A stretch of 64,000 nucleotides of DNA, taken from Epiperipatus broadwayi (lineage: Eukaryota; Onychophora; Udeonychophora; Euonychophora; Peripatidae). The stretch is taken from the NCBI GenBank assembly GCA_028023455.1, contig JAQFVV010000012.1, positions 13,468,364 to 13,532,363 of the forward strand, written 5' to 3'. The position numbers were made by a program, and so were the translations under genes. The notes under the pieces were generated by a model, which did no database searches, was not told where the DNA came from, and worked only from the letters and a program-made list of their open reading frames with translations. Shown in pieces: positions 11,066 to 23,090 of the stretch; positions within the stretch are counted from its first letter, which is position 1, and the number at the start of each line of letters is the position of its first letter.

Positions 11066-13540
11066 TGAAATAATAGTGAGCGTTTAATAAAATTTATAAT
11101 TACAACTTTATATTCATTTTGATATTTGTTTCCTTCTCTCAGACTTATAGTCTATCTGAAATATTTGTTATGATAGCTGGCTGATAAAGTTTACACTCCA
11201 AAAAATATAGGTGATACTCTGGTAGTCAAATTATACACAACAGATTATTAATATCATCTACGCTGTAGCATGAAAAGTCTTATGGGTTGCAGAAAATGCA
11301 CTGCTAAATTTGCCATGTGTTCATTAGTCTGAACATGTAGTCCCAGATAATTGCCTGAAGAGCATCCATCAAAATCTGAAAGGTAAGAATAAAGCATAAC
11401 TTGCCATAGCCAAAAAATTGTTGCCCTGTGCTATATATTTTGTTTGCCAAATATCTATCACCAAATGGAAGCATTCTCCTGTTAAACAAAGTATCATATG
11501 TGCATAGAATAATTTTGACCCCAAATTGCATCTACAGCTAAAGAAAGGAAAAACTAAATCTACAGAAATAAACTCTATAATTCCAAATTGACACAATGAA
11601 CCAATAAAAAAAGAAAAATGTTGAGCTCAACAAAAAGGACTTTCAAAGAGGTGATTACCTAAGAACATGGTAAGAATTTTAATAACTTGCCCTTTTTTTC
11701 ATTTTATATCATTAACATCTAATGTCAAGTAGTTATTTAATTATTTTGGTTTTATTTTGATTTCATTTTTTATCTTAATAAGTAAACAAGTTAACTAAAC
11801 ACCCTGTTTAAATGTTTGTAATTATAGTTAAATAATGAATTTTATAATGGTATAAACATTTATTTTTGTTATTTGTTAACATGGCCTCTATTCTCTTTTC
11901 TCTTAATTTCTCACCATTTGAATTAGAGAAATTTTTACTGTAGAGTAAATATACTGTTTGTAGAATGTTTACTTTAAAAGGGTTGGTATATGATAGCCAA
12001 TAAGACAAAATTTTTACTCAACAGAGCAAGTCATGGTTAAGTTACAGTAGTATTAAAGGTAGTTCAAAGCCCTCATATGAATATTTCCAGTATTCAAGAT
12101 TGCTCATAGATTTAAATCTAGTACAAATGTCTATCTTCATGAAGGATTTTCCTTGTAATTAAATAAGTGTGGGGTTAATGGTCTTAAAATATGGGCATGG
12201 TTTATGAGATTTATGTATAATTAATACCAGATCTGACCATTAGTATAATTTTATAGAATTGTATTAAATTATATTAACCCTCATGTGCCATATAATCATC
12301 GGATATATATTTGTTGATCAGTTTTGATCAGATTAACTTAGATATAAATGAGAAAGTTACATATATATATATTTAAATTATCGAGGGAGAAGTTTAAAAT
12401 CTGTATTATTTTACAAATGAGAGATATAAAAGATGTGTTAACTGGATTTATTCTACCCCCCTCCCTAAAAAAAGGCAGATGTATATGGAAGTTGATCCTT
12501 TTTTTAAAAAAAAAAATAAAGCAAAAAGTTTAAAGTTAAAAGAAAATCATTGTTTTCTATAATTGAGAAAAAAAAAGATAAACCTTCATTATTGATTTTA
12601 TCATTTTAAATTATAATATAAATAAAAGCTGGCATTTATTAAAATATTACATTTTTAATTTTTGAAACGATGTTGTCATACAAAGTGTAATAATTGCTTG
12701 AGGCAAAGTTATCAAATTGAAAAACATGGCTTAATCTTCATGATTCCTTATCTGTCCCGTGAAAAGTAGTGTCCAATCCTTAAGAAGAGAAAAGCACTTG
12801 AGCTTAAATGAAAGCTGTGTAACAAATCAGATATAGTGGAAGTGCTGCTGAATCAATCCAGAGATCAGGGTATAAATAGTTGAGTTTTGAAGTTCAGAGG
12901 AGATTTTAAAATAGATTTTAAAAGGAGTTAAAAAGTTAAGAAAAGTGAGAGTTAAAAAGTTAAAAAATTTTATCTAAGAGTTGCTTAACTGTTTAGTTGA
13001 CAACTGGTTTTAGTCACCTTGGAATATAATATTTACAACCACATTACTAATGATGAAAAAAGAAAGTATTAATAAGGAAATCATAAAGATGGAAGGCTAA
13101 CGATAACAGCTTCCTCTCTTTGTCCACAGCCATGAATCTCCAAGACTGCCTGAGTGAACATCATGGAAAGTAAATAATGCCATTCAACTCAAATAAACCG
13201 ACCTCTTTTTGAAATGCAGTAGTAACGTGAAGTGAAGGAACAAACTGGATAAAATAAGGTAACAATTTCATGAAATATTCAATACTTATATGTGTTTATA
13301 AATAAAAAAAAAACGTCTTTCTTAAAATAAATTATGAATAATTATAGCTATGTGAAAATATATTTTATTGGTGATAAATTATAAATACGTAAATGTCTTA
13401 AATATCTATAATCAAAAGGCATTTTTAATAAGGTAAATCATAAATGATTAACTTCTTATATGCAGATACATCTGTATTAAAATAAAATAAAAATGAATAC
13501 TTATAACTATTTATATTGTTGATATACAAATAAATATAGC
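11066..13540. other. AT-rich non-coding DNA
   Basis: Overlapping minus-strand frames at 11304-11596 are open but compete with each other and have no recognised domain. A good TATA-like GGTATAAATAG lies at about 12868 with AATAAA at about 13192, which would fit an LTR or a cryptic promoter; nothing else supports it. Confidence 0.3.
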
Positions 13541-13694
13541 TGGAAGAATTAGAAATGCTGAGCTATTACATATAACTATAACGGACTAAATTATAAATGA
13601 AACTGCTGATCAACTTATATGTAGAAATATGCGTCTGTGGCAGACCAAATAACAATATTTATGCTATATATTAGAATAACTAAATAAAAATTAT

Positions 13695-14160
13695 AAATGC
13701 TTACATGCATATTGATTGTGTATGAATAATGAAACTTATGCGCATAAATGCACATTTATACTTGACTGGATTATGAATAGTCCACAAACCCGGAATTGCT
13801 TACATTACCTGTGATAAATTTAAAAATAATGAAGTACTATATGAATTACAAATGCTTACACGCATATTGATTGTGTATGAATAAAATAATGAAACTTATG
13901 CGCATAAATGCATTTATACTTGACTGGATTATGAATAGTCCACAAACCCGGAATTGCTTACATTACCTGTTTACCTACCTATGATAAATTTGAAAATAAT
14001 GAGGTACTATATGAATTACAAATGCTTACATGCATATTACTTGTGGATGAGTAAGATAATGAGACTTATGTGTATAAATGCACATCCATACTTGACTGAA
14101 TTATAGAAGCTTCACAAATCTGGAATTGCTCATCTTACCTATTTACCTATCTAAAAAAGA
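13695..14160. repeat. Tandem repeat, 3 units of ~155-170 bp
   Basis: The motif AAATGCTTACATGCATATT recurs at 13695, 13850 and 14020. Each unit continues through TTATGCGCATAAATGCA and TATACTTGACTGGATTAT to GGAATTGCTTACATTACC. The third unit is the most diverged. Confidence 0.8.
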
Positions 14161-14285
14161 ATATACAGATGTGGAACAAATAATTAAAAATATTCATGCA
14201 GTAATGGTAGATGTCTACTTGATAAAAGACTCTTTGAATTCTTCACCCAAGATAAATTAAAATGAGCCTTCATTTGAAATGAAGG

Positions 14286-14540
14286 ATGAACTTTATTATA
14301 AAGACTTGCAAATGAATTATTGATAAATAAAGTGCTTCTAAACTTCTTCTCATAATTGAACTGAAAATGAATCTTCACATGGATATGAATGAACTTTATT
14401 AGAAGAACTTGCAAATGAATTATTGATAAATAAAGTGTTTCTAAACTTCTCATAATTGAACTGAAAATGAATCTTCACATGGATATAAATGAACCTTATT
14501 GGAAGGACATGCAGATGAATTGTTGTTAAATAAAATTGTT
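14286..14540. repeat. Tandem repeat, 3 units of ~100 bp
   Basis: ATGAACTTTATTA occurs at 14286 and 14389 and, as ATGAACCTTATTG, at 14489. Units share GCAAATGAATTATTGATAAA and TGAACTGAAAATGAATCTTC. An open minus-strand frame across it is a by-product of the repeat. Confidence 0.75.
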
Positions 14541-14899
14541 GTTACTTAAAATTAATTTTAGTTGTTCAGTTCTATTTTGCATCACTTGTCATTCATTGCA
14601 CTTGATGAGAATTTCATGCCTTCTGAACTATGTCTGGCATAACTAGACTTAGGTAAGTCAGGTAGTAGTGAGATGAAACTCTAGTGGCGCTGTTTGAAAA
14701 ACCAACCACAGAAATTTCTAGGCATCTCTAGTCTCTATGGTGCTACATCCTCTGATAAGCAGAAAATATTGTTGTAGGAGGAGTGACATCTGTATTGGGG
14801 AAAGCCAATCGATGGTTCCTTCTTGCAACATGCTCATCAGGAAATTGGTTATAACCAAGGTAATAAAGGGTTGTACGGGGGTCTGGTTACAATATATAC

Positions 14900-15930
14900 C
14901 AATATTTTGTTCAGGTCCATTGATCACCAACTAGGTAATAAATATCATAAAAATAATTGTAGAGGTGCTATAAATATTGGTGTATAATGGTAAGAGAACA
15001 AACAGGTGTTACTGATCTCATTGAAAAAATTAAGAGATTGGAGTGGAGTTGGGCTGGACATATTGCTAGAAGAGATGATAATAGATGGACAATTGAAATC
15101 TTAAACTGGATTCCAAGAGATTGTAAAAGACCCAGAAAGAGACCACATGTGAGATGGATGGATGAAATAAGAAAGTGTGCAGGAGTGATGTGGAGAAGAG
15201 AAGCTAAAGATCAAAGAAGATGGATTAAACTTGGAGAGAACTTCATCCTGCAGTGGATTGATAATGGTTGATGATGATGATAACATAATGAGTATTCTGT
15301 TAATAGAAAAGATAGAAATAATACATATCAGAAATTATTTAGATTAATGAGTTTTTAAAAAATTATTCCAAATAGAAGATAATTTACATGTATTATTATA
15401 TTTGTTGATACAATCTAGCCTTTTAAGAATATCAATGACATCTCTGATCTGATAGTGTTGAAGTGTCACATCTGGATAATATTATCTTGTTAAAAAAATC
15501 AATATTTTGAGCTGCATCCATAGCATAAATAATGCTGTTGCTGAAGAGTTCTCCTTAACTGCATTAATTAATGCAGTTAAGAAGTACTCATCAGCACTCT
15601 CTCAATACTATAGATACAAGTCATATTATTGATCTTTCTAACACAAAATACTATGTAGATGTCACTCTCCAACAAAGTCAGATCAGAGATGCCATTGATA
15701 TCCTTAAAAGGTCAGATTGTATCCACAAAGATGATACATGCAAATTCTCTTCTATTTGGAAGAATTTTTTAAATTCATTAATCTAAATAATTTTTAATAT
15801 TTGTTATTACTACTGTTTTCTAATAATAGATAATTCAATATTTTTATACATCAATGTTTACAGCATCTCTACAACTATTTTCATAATATTTATTACCCAA
15901 CTGATTACCAATGTGACTTGGCCGAAATGT
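14900..15930. repeat. Long inverted repeat (palindromic element) centred at 15567
   Basis: TTAACTGCATTAATTAATGCAGTTAA (15555-15580) forms the exact centre. From there the two arms match, with substitutions and indels, out to roughly 14900 and 15930; for example AAATTATTTAGATTAATGA and CCAAATAGAAGA near 15340-15380 are mirrored near 15790-15750. The left arm is longer because it contains the RTE fragment at 14990-15284. A plus-strand open frame at 15571-15786 lies inside the right arm and has no recognised domain. Confidence 0.75.
14990..15284 (+). pseudogene. RTE-type non-LTR retrotransposon, 5'-truncated 3' end
   Basis: This is the C-terminal end of an RTE-like ORF. The frame, read from 14987, includes WSWAGHIARRDDNRWTIEIL and RDCKRPRKRPHVRWMDEI, ends WIDNG, and is followed by (TGA)n. 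A basic GHIARR..RW..RP..RW signature after the RT is common in RTE-clade proteins of invertebrates. The same protein end occurs at 53664-54253 and, on the other strand, at 20021. Flanking ATAATG at 14984-14989 and 15285-15290 is a probable target-site duplication. The palindrome's right arm lacks this segment, confirming insertion. The reverse transcriptase is absent, so the copy is dead on arrival. Confidence 0.85.
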
Positions 15931-16008
15931 TGATATAAATTCTTTTACTATAATTAATTATACATGGATATACATATATCCAAATATATGTAATACATCA
16001 ATATTTAT

Positions 16009-17550
16009 TGTGACGACCACGTAAAGTCGTCGACACACATATATATTTATTAATAACATTAGATAAATTCGCTAACAAGAAGTAATAAAGGTGAAATAAA
16101 TTAGCTATTAAATTTTTAAAAAAAGGAAGGAAAAGGAAAAATTGAAATTCTAATGTCAAAATTTACTGTGGATTTGTAATAGTAAGAGAAGGGGAGGGGG
16201 GTGCATAAAGAAATGCGTCTCTTTCTCTCTTGTAAGTCAAATGCTAGAAAGTTATTTTTGTTTATTGTGGGAGAGGGGAAGGGGATGCATAAAGAAATGC
16301 GTTTCTTCTCTCTCATTAAAAACTATATAATAACAAATTAAAATAAAATGTAAAACACAAATGTGAAAAAAAAAAATGAATTGTAAACTTTAAATAAAAT
16401 TAAATGTAATATGTGATATATAAAAAAAACAATATGGCCGTAGGTGTGAAAGTCTGTTGGACAAATTAAATTCCACGGACAAAGAAAATGATAACAACGG
16501 AAGATCTTTGCCTGATCTGTTAAATTAATTGGGACTTACATTCCAGCCACTAATTAAATAAAGAAACATAATGATAAGAATTGGTTGGAAATCTAAGTCT
16601 TAATTAAAAATTTTAAAAACAATGAACAAAAGAAAGAGATTAAGAAAATTACAATTTTTATCTGGCATTGCTAGTAGAGACTTTGAAGAAGCAACAGCTC
16701 AAAGAAAATGAAAGAAGTGCGTGGCTAGTGGCGTTAAAGGGACGTGGGTTCGGATTCAAGCCGTCTCATCACTGACTCACAATGTAAGATCTTTGCCTGA
16801 CCTGCTAGAGGGACCGCCGCTTCTGTAGCTGTCAACTGAAACTCAACCTAAAGAATCAACAAGCAAAACTGGAACGAGAAATAACCCCACAAACTGAGGA
16901 AGTTAATCAAGAGCGCTCGGAAGAAATACCCATGGGACAATTACAACAAAGCCTAGGTAAAAGCATGCATGCATTTTAATCTGTTTACTACTCATAACTA
17001 AATACACAATTAATAATTTGATAAAATAGAACTCTATCAACAGGACTTTAAGAACTTTAATATTTGATCTGTTTTCATATGTTTATTATAGCCATGTATT
17101 TTATAAGTGTGTGTTTTTTATTATTATTATTATAATGTATTTTTTATATAAAGTGTGAGTATTATTATTAAACATATTTATCATTAAATTTCGTATCCTT
17201 GCTTTATTCTCCTATCACCAAGCTACGACAGGGAGGAAACTGTAATTAGTGATTAAAGGGTAATGCTGATTTTTTAAAGGTATTCATGTGCTGCTTGTCC
17301 GTGCGAATTTCCCAATTATATAAAAATAAATAGCAAGCGCTGGACATTCGTTAAATTTCTTTGAAATGGTTTGCTTTGTTCAGCAGCCGAGAGTTCTTGA
17401 TCGGGAAAAATAACGCCAAGATAATATGTACGTATTGCCTTAGGGTTCGGTCAAGGGTATAGGTATGAAGTTAAATTTGTATCTGTATTAGCTCTCTGCT
17501 TGCATTGTAACGGCATTGGTTAAATAAATAAATAAACAATATCCATTACA
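16009..17550 (+). mobile_element. Candidate long terminal repeat of an LTR retrotransposon
   Basis: The segment begins TGTGACGACC and ends CCATTACA, directly before a primer-binding-site-like sequence. It is more G+C-rich than its surroundings in parts and contains AATAAA-like signals near its end (about 17523-17537). Two copies of AAGATCTTTGCCTGA (about 16502 and 16788) lie inside. No second LTR and no gag/pol frame is seen in the window, and the start is chosen only by the TG..CA convention. Confidence 0.25.
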
Positions 17551-17551
17551 G

Positions 17552-17570
17552 TTGGAGGCTAAGCCGGGAT
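17552..17570 (+). promoter_or_regulatory. Primer-binding-site-like motif
   Basis: TTGGAGGCTAAGCCGGGAT follows CATTACA. Its complement reads as a tRNA 3' end: CCCGG of a T-arm, seven acceptor bases, one discriminator base, then CCA. That spacing is what a retrotransposon primer-binding site requires. The tRNA species is not identified. Confidence 0.35.
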
Positions 17571-17814
17571 ATTTCGGTTAGCAAAACTGATAGTAAACAA
17601 ATAAGAAATAAGAATAAGCAAATGCTGTAAAAATAAATGTATAATAAATAAATAAATGAAAGGAAGAATCAAAGTTGTGAAAAAATAAAGTATAATAAAT
17701 AAGTCTAAAATATAATTGAAAGTATTAAAGATTTAAATCAAATCAAGCAACCATCCAAATAATCATTTCCATTATAATATATATATATGTTAATACACAC
17801 TTAAATATTTGCAA

Positions 17815-20020
17815 GTCAGTAAATATTGTAACCATAAAGTTTGCACAGAGAACTGATCATGCGTATAATGTGGATAAATTTATATAATTTATATATATAT
17901 ACTTCATTTCTCTTCCAATAAGGCAATTTACATATTAAATATGGTGAATAATTTGATGTTAAATTTAGCTATATAATTGCCATTATACCTATTTCTTTAG
18001 ATATGTCTAAATAAAAAGAAGTTTAATTGTTAAGCGTTGATAACCTAGAGGTCAGCGCAGCTGCCTTGCAAGCAAGCCATTGGTTGCAGACTGTTGTTGC
18101 AGATTCGCCTCCCTGCTGATGCTATGACATATGAAAAAAAAAAGAAGTTTAATTAATTTTAAAATATCAGTTAAGTTAATCCTATAATTTTATGTTTTAA
18201 AATCCCTAGGATTAACATTTCCTATTAGTGTACAGCTCAATATTAGTTTTAAATGCAATTATACACTAGATGTAGTTTTAAAATAAAAAAGTTACATCAA
18301 AAACAAACATTTTAAATAGTGTGATATTTCCATAGTATTTTATAATACAAATAGTTAGTACAGTTTATTAAACATTTCTAATTAACTTTTTAAATTTTAC
18401 AAGTGTCTATGCATGAATGTCTAAAAGTTTCTTTTGATTTAAAATGTTTAAAAAAAAATGATTATAATTAAAATTCATTCTTTAAAAGAATTAATATCTA
18501 ATATTACTTAAACTGCAATATTTTTGTTTAAAAATTTATTATTCTCTAAAATATATTTTAATTTTGAGAGAACTTCTTTAAAAAGGTTAAATAAATGTAT
18601 CACTATTGCAATATTTAATTTATTGCTAAAAAATAATAATTTATATTTTAAATATAACATTAATTTATTATGTCTATAAAATCCAGACAGTTATAAAAAA
18701 AATTATATTAATAGAATATTTGCCTTGATGACTAATTAAGGTCACCTTAATTATCAATTAATAATGCCCCAAGTCAGTTGATCATCAATTTTATTAAGAT
18801 CATATGATTTATCATATAAATATAACTTACATGCTTGCCATTCTTCTTTGGCATTCCATCTTCATCATTGATTGCAATTTAAAACAAAGAATGGCTACAC
18901 AATTATCTGTGGTGGGCTTTCTGAAATTGGCCTAAGTCATCTCACTACAGTATATCTTTAAGTATACACAATAAGGAAATTTTAACAATTTTTTTTTTTT
19001 TTGTTAAGCTGTAACATTGACATGCAACATCAAAAAAAAATTCACATATGTGGAATTACATTATAAAAAACTTTCTACCAACTCTCAATATATTGTTTTT
19101 GGTGCTCATGCTTGAATTAAAAATTAACATTATTGTTAAAATTCTTGAAACAAGAATTCTTTAATTTTATGCATAATTCATTACATCTTAATTCTACAAC
19201 TGGTTCATCTTGCTAAAAAAAATTTCTATAACAGAAATTTGAACTATGGCTGAATTGAGTAATATTTTATTTGTCATGCTAAAATTTTTGACTATAACAA
19301 GAATTTGAATTATAAGCTGACTAGAGAAATATATTTAAAGATAAATTTATTGTAAATTATTTTTTAATTCTGGATATTTGCAATATAGCTGCCTTATTTA
19401 TAGGATAAACCATTTGAAAGTAATTGTAAACTTTTCTACTTATGAATATCTGAGATATATTTGTCTTATCATTATTATAAACTGTTTTCATAGGGATATG
19501 CTCTTTAATATATAAAAATGATTAATGCATTCCAAAAAAGCATGGTTCATTTTGAAAAGATATGAAAAATTAACTATTTATTTCACATTTATTATAAGTA
19601 AAATGTATTTGCTTAACTGCTCTCTATTGCATTGGAATATTTTGTTGCTGTTATTTATAACAGGAACAATGTGCTCTCAACTTCTTATTGCTTCATACTA
19701 TGTTATTGCTCTAATTTGTTTCTCAGATGTTAAAGGACTGCTCTCTAATTGTGAGCTTTAAACATAAAAGATATTTTAAATAAAATATATTCTAGGTTAT
19801 AATGGACTTGTTGCTTGGACTGGAACATTGTAAAGTGTATTTTAGAACAAATGACTTAAGAACTTATTATAAATTGTCTAGAAGTGATAATAAAAAAATA
19901 TTTTTTTTTTTTTTTTTAGGTAACGTAATTTAAAAGTTTTGTTTCTTTTGCTTATATTTTTTGCTAGTAATTTATTTATGTGGATTATATTTATATATAA
20001 GTAGGGAAATTCTCAAGATT
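17815..20020. repeat. Copy A of a diverged ~2.1-kb direct duplication
   Basis: Blocks are shared in order and orientation with 43970-46055: ATGGTGAATA, AATTTTAAAATATCA(A/G)TTAAGTTAAT, GTAGTTTTAAA, TAATTATCAATTAATAATGCCC, TCTCACTACA, and the AATGTGCT..CTTCATACT stretch near 19670. Many small indels separate the copies. Neither has a long open frame. The right end abuts the RTE fragment. It could be a dispersed non-coding element family or an old segmental duplication. Confidence 0.65.
18029..18138 (+). mobile_element. tRNA-derived SINE-like insertion with target-site duplication
   Basis: The insert contains a tRNA-like stretch: CCTAGAGGTCAGCGCAGC in the box A region, CTGCCTTGCAAGCAAGC in the anticodon arm region, and GCAGATTCGCCTCCC in the box B region. 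An A-rich tail follows. AAAAAGAAGTTTAATT flanks it on both sides (18013-18028 and 18139-18154). The homologous place in copy B, near 44188-44210, has a single AACAAGAAACTTAATTAATT and no insert, i.e. an empty site. Confidence 0.7.
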
Positions 20021-21070
20021 ATCATCATCAAACATTATCAATCTACTGCAGGATGAAGGTCTCTCCAAGTTCAATCTATCTTCTCTGATCTTTAGCTTCT
20101 CTTCTCCACATCACACCTGCACACTTTCTTATTTCATCCATCCATCTCACGTGTGGTCTCTTTCTGGATGTTTTACAATCTCTTGGAACCCAGTTTAAGA
20201 TTTGAATTGTCCATCTATTATCATCTCTTCTAGATATATGTCCAGTCCAACTCCACTTTAGTCTTTTAATTTTTTCAATTAGGTCAGTAATACCTGTTTG
20301 CTCTTTGACCCATATATTGCATTTTCAATCTCTTCTTGTTTCTGCGAACATGCATCTCTGAAGTCTCTGTATGCTCTCCCATTAAGTGTCCAAGTCTCAG
20401 ATTCATAAGTAAAAACTGGGAAAAACACATTTATTAAAAATCTTCATTTTCAAATACATAGGCATATTTTCTTTTAGTAAAAAGTTATTTCTACCAAAAG
20501 AAATCCAACCAAGTTTAATTCTATGATTAATTTCATCCATTATGTTACCATCTGTATTAATAATCTGACCAAGGTATTTGTAGATGTTAGCTTCTTCTAA
20601 CTCATCGTAATCAATATTTATTTTCATATTTTGAAAAAATCCATTAAACATTACTTTAGTCTTTTTAACATTTATCTTTAATCCTACTATCCTACTTTCA
20701 TCTGATAACTCCTGCAACATTTCCTGCAGCTCTAAAGCATTATTTGCAAAAACAACTACATCATCTGCAAAATCTAAATGACTTAAATAATCTCCATTTA
20801 CTTTCACTCCTTTAGCTTCCCACTTTAAGCCATAAAATACTTCTTGCAGCACTGCTATAAATAGTTTTCGAGATATGAGTCACCCTGTCTTACACTCTTC
20901 TCAATGTTAACTTTCCCAGTATCATTATGTAATCTAATTGTTGCTGTTGCATTTTTATAAATATTCTTTAAAATATGAAAATATCCTGGATCTATACCTT
21001 GATGATCCAATGCTTTAATCACTGAAGAAATTTTTATAGAATCAAATGCCTTTTCATAATCTCAAATCCA
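20021..21070 (-). pseudogene. RTE-type non-LTR retrotransposon, 5'-truncated, RT to 3' end
   Basis: On the minus strand the element enters within the reverse transcriptase: DYEKAFDSIKISSVIKALDH (motif A), then SVRQGDS (motif B, followed by a disruption), then HLDFADDVVVFANNALE (motif C with FADD). The frame 20852-20403 continues through a GLKINVKKTKVMFNG block to YKYLGQIINTDGNIMDEINH. It breaks near 20400, after which the basic C-terminus and a (TGA)n tail (20021-20034 in complement) are recognisable. It is the same family as the fragments at 14990 and 53664 and retains the most RT. It is inactive through 5' truncation and frame breaks. Confidence 0.85.
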
Positions 21071-21650
21071 ACGCATAATGAATAAATTAGAAATATTGAT
21101 AGTTAGTAAAATGAATAATAATAATAAAAATATAAAAGATATTAAGTTACAGTTAAGTATTTAAAGAGTAATAAGAATAAAATAAATAAAGAATAAAAAT
21201 AAAAAAATGTTTTAAAATTTAGTTATAAAATAAGAACAGGGAGCTGCTATTAATATAAGTGTAAATTTAAAAAGGAGGTACTCAAAGTATAACGGCAAAA
21301 TTTATTAAAATTTGAATTTAGCATTGAAGTTAGAAGATATAAAGGTATTTAGAATAATATTATAAATTAAAATAGATTATAAATTATTGAATGAAGAAAT
21401 TATAAATAATGATTGTTAGTAAAATGAATAATAATAAAGTAAAATATGAAAGATATTAACTTAGAGTGAAATATTATAAAAGTAAAATAAAATAAAGAAA
21501 AAAAGTAGAATATTTATATATAGGAAATATTTTGATTAATAAATATAGAATGTAAAAAGACTAAGAAATGAATAATAATAATAATAATGTAAAATAAAAA
21601 GATATTATAATATATATAGAATGTAAATTATATGTTCATGTATATTTATA
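21071..21650. repeat. Degenerate AT-rich tandem repeat
   Basis: GTTAGTAAAATGAATAATAA followed by an AAAGATATTAA block occurs near 21103 and 21416 and in degraded form near 21566. A+T simple repeats dominate. Confidence 0.45.
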
Positions 21651-21789
21651 TGTTTGCATTATGATGTAGTTTGGAAGAAGAATGCTGGGGCAATGGAAAC
21701 TATAAACTGTAAGAAAGGGTGGTAAATAAAGCCTTGTGTAACAGTAGTGAAGTGCTTGGATAATTTAGTATTACATGGTTTGTTGATTC

Positions 21790-23090
21790 TTTAAAAAAAT
21801 TTTAATGATAACATTGTTGCATCTTTTGAAGATCAATATTATAAAATGTCTAAAGGTTGCCTATGGGTCTGCCTTTAGTTGCACAAGTTTGCAATTTTGT
21901 GTTGTCTACATATGAGAGTGGTATTTTAAATATGTACTCCTTTAAAGATATAATATTTACAAAAAGTATGTGGATGCTTTTGTTTGTAGAATTACTAATA
22001 CTATAAATTTGCTTGTAGAGAAATTAAATAATTTGAATGGCTTGAAATGGACTATTGAAAAAGAACATGATAAAGATATTAAATATTTGGATTTAATTAT
22101 TGCAAGAGATAACAGTATATTAAATTAAAATTAATAATCAAGCCATTGCAAAAAAGGGGATATATAAATTGTAAATCAAAAGTACCAATTATGCATAAGA
22201 TGGCAAGTTTTAGATCTTTCTTGTTTCGTAACGAAAAATTATGTCATTACCAAAGTGATAAACTGAAAAATATTGAAATATTTGCCAAGGAAATGCTTGA
22301 TGTTGGTTATAAAATGGAACAAATAAACAATACTTTATGTCAATTTAAAAAGAGTTATAATGGTTTAAAGGAAATGAAGATTGATAGTAAACAATGGATA
22401 TCTATTCCATTTATTTCAAATCTACAAGTGAAATTTTTTAAGGATATATATAAAAATGTGTTTAATGTATCATTCTATGTTCCAAACAATGTTACTAAAT
22501 TAGTCAATAATTCTATGGATGTAATACCTGTCAAGCAGAAAAGTAATATATATCAAATTTTTTGTGACTGTAAGTTATCACATATAGGTAAATCAAGGTG
22601 CAGTATTAAGAAGAGATTAAAGGAACATGAATTGTTATATAAGCATGTAAAAAGTAAGAATAATGGTGATTTAATGACTGCTTCAGTTTTCTTTGATCAT
22701 GAAAAAACAGGTAAATATAAATTTGATTTTGAAAGTGTGAAAATTCTTCATGAAGAGAGAAACCATAATAAAAAAAAATTAAGGAGGCAATTTTTATAAA
22801 TAGGAATAAAATGTATTTAATAAATAGACAAGCTGCTAACATCAAAATACAGGATTAATGGGATTTGAATTGATGGTGTTTGCTCCCGCTTTGTTTTTGT
22901 TATTTAAATTTAATGGCAGTTGAGACAGGTTTAATAAATTAACCTAAAGTACTTTTGCAAATTTAAATTCTGTTTTTAAGAGTTTATTATCATTAAATTT
23001 ATTATTTTTATTATGTTTACAATTTTGTTTTAATTAATGGACACTTTATTTATATTATCTATGGTATATACATATAATTTGTTCCTAAAC
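21790..23090 (+). pseudogene. Penelope-like element, RT end plus GIY-YIG endonuclease (copy 1)
   Basis: The order is as in Penelope-like elements. RT motif B appears as YYKMSKGLPMGLPLVAQV near 21840-21900, and motif C region as YVDAFVCRI near 21965. After a stop near 22125, an open frame 22146-22799 carries the RT tail (SKVPIMHKMASFRSFLFRNE) and the GIY-YIG module: NIYQIFCDCKLSHIGKSRCS then IKKRLKEH. The Cys pair and the HIG in place of YIG are visible. There are frame changes between motifs B and C, and the usual catalytic YVDD reads YVDA, so this copy cannot encode an active RT. The 3' UTR is shared with copy 2 to about 23090. The element family makes its own cDNA-linked nick with the C-terminal endonuclease (family knowledge). 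Confidence 0.85.

Noticed and set aside
11304-11596. Two overlapping minus-strand frames of 75 codons
   Set aside because: They overlap in different frames, have no domain I recognise, no splice context on both sides and no repeat support.
12860-13200. GGTATAAATAG TATA-like box with downstream AATAAA
   Set aside because: No LTR ends, no coding sequence and no repeat partner in the window; in DNA this AT-rich such motifs arise by chance.
14184-14453. 89-codon minus-strand frame
   Set aside because: It runs across the ~100-bp tandem units and is explained by them.
13695-14540. Two short tandem arrays considered as a CRISPR-like structure
   Set aside because: Units are contiguous, without unique spacers, and the genome is animal-like.
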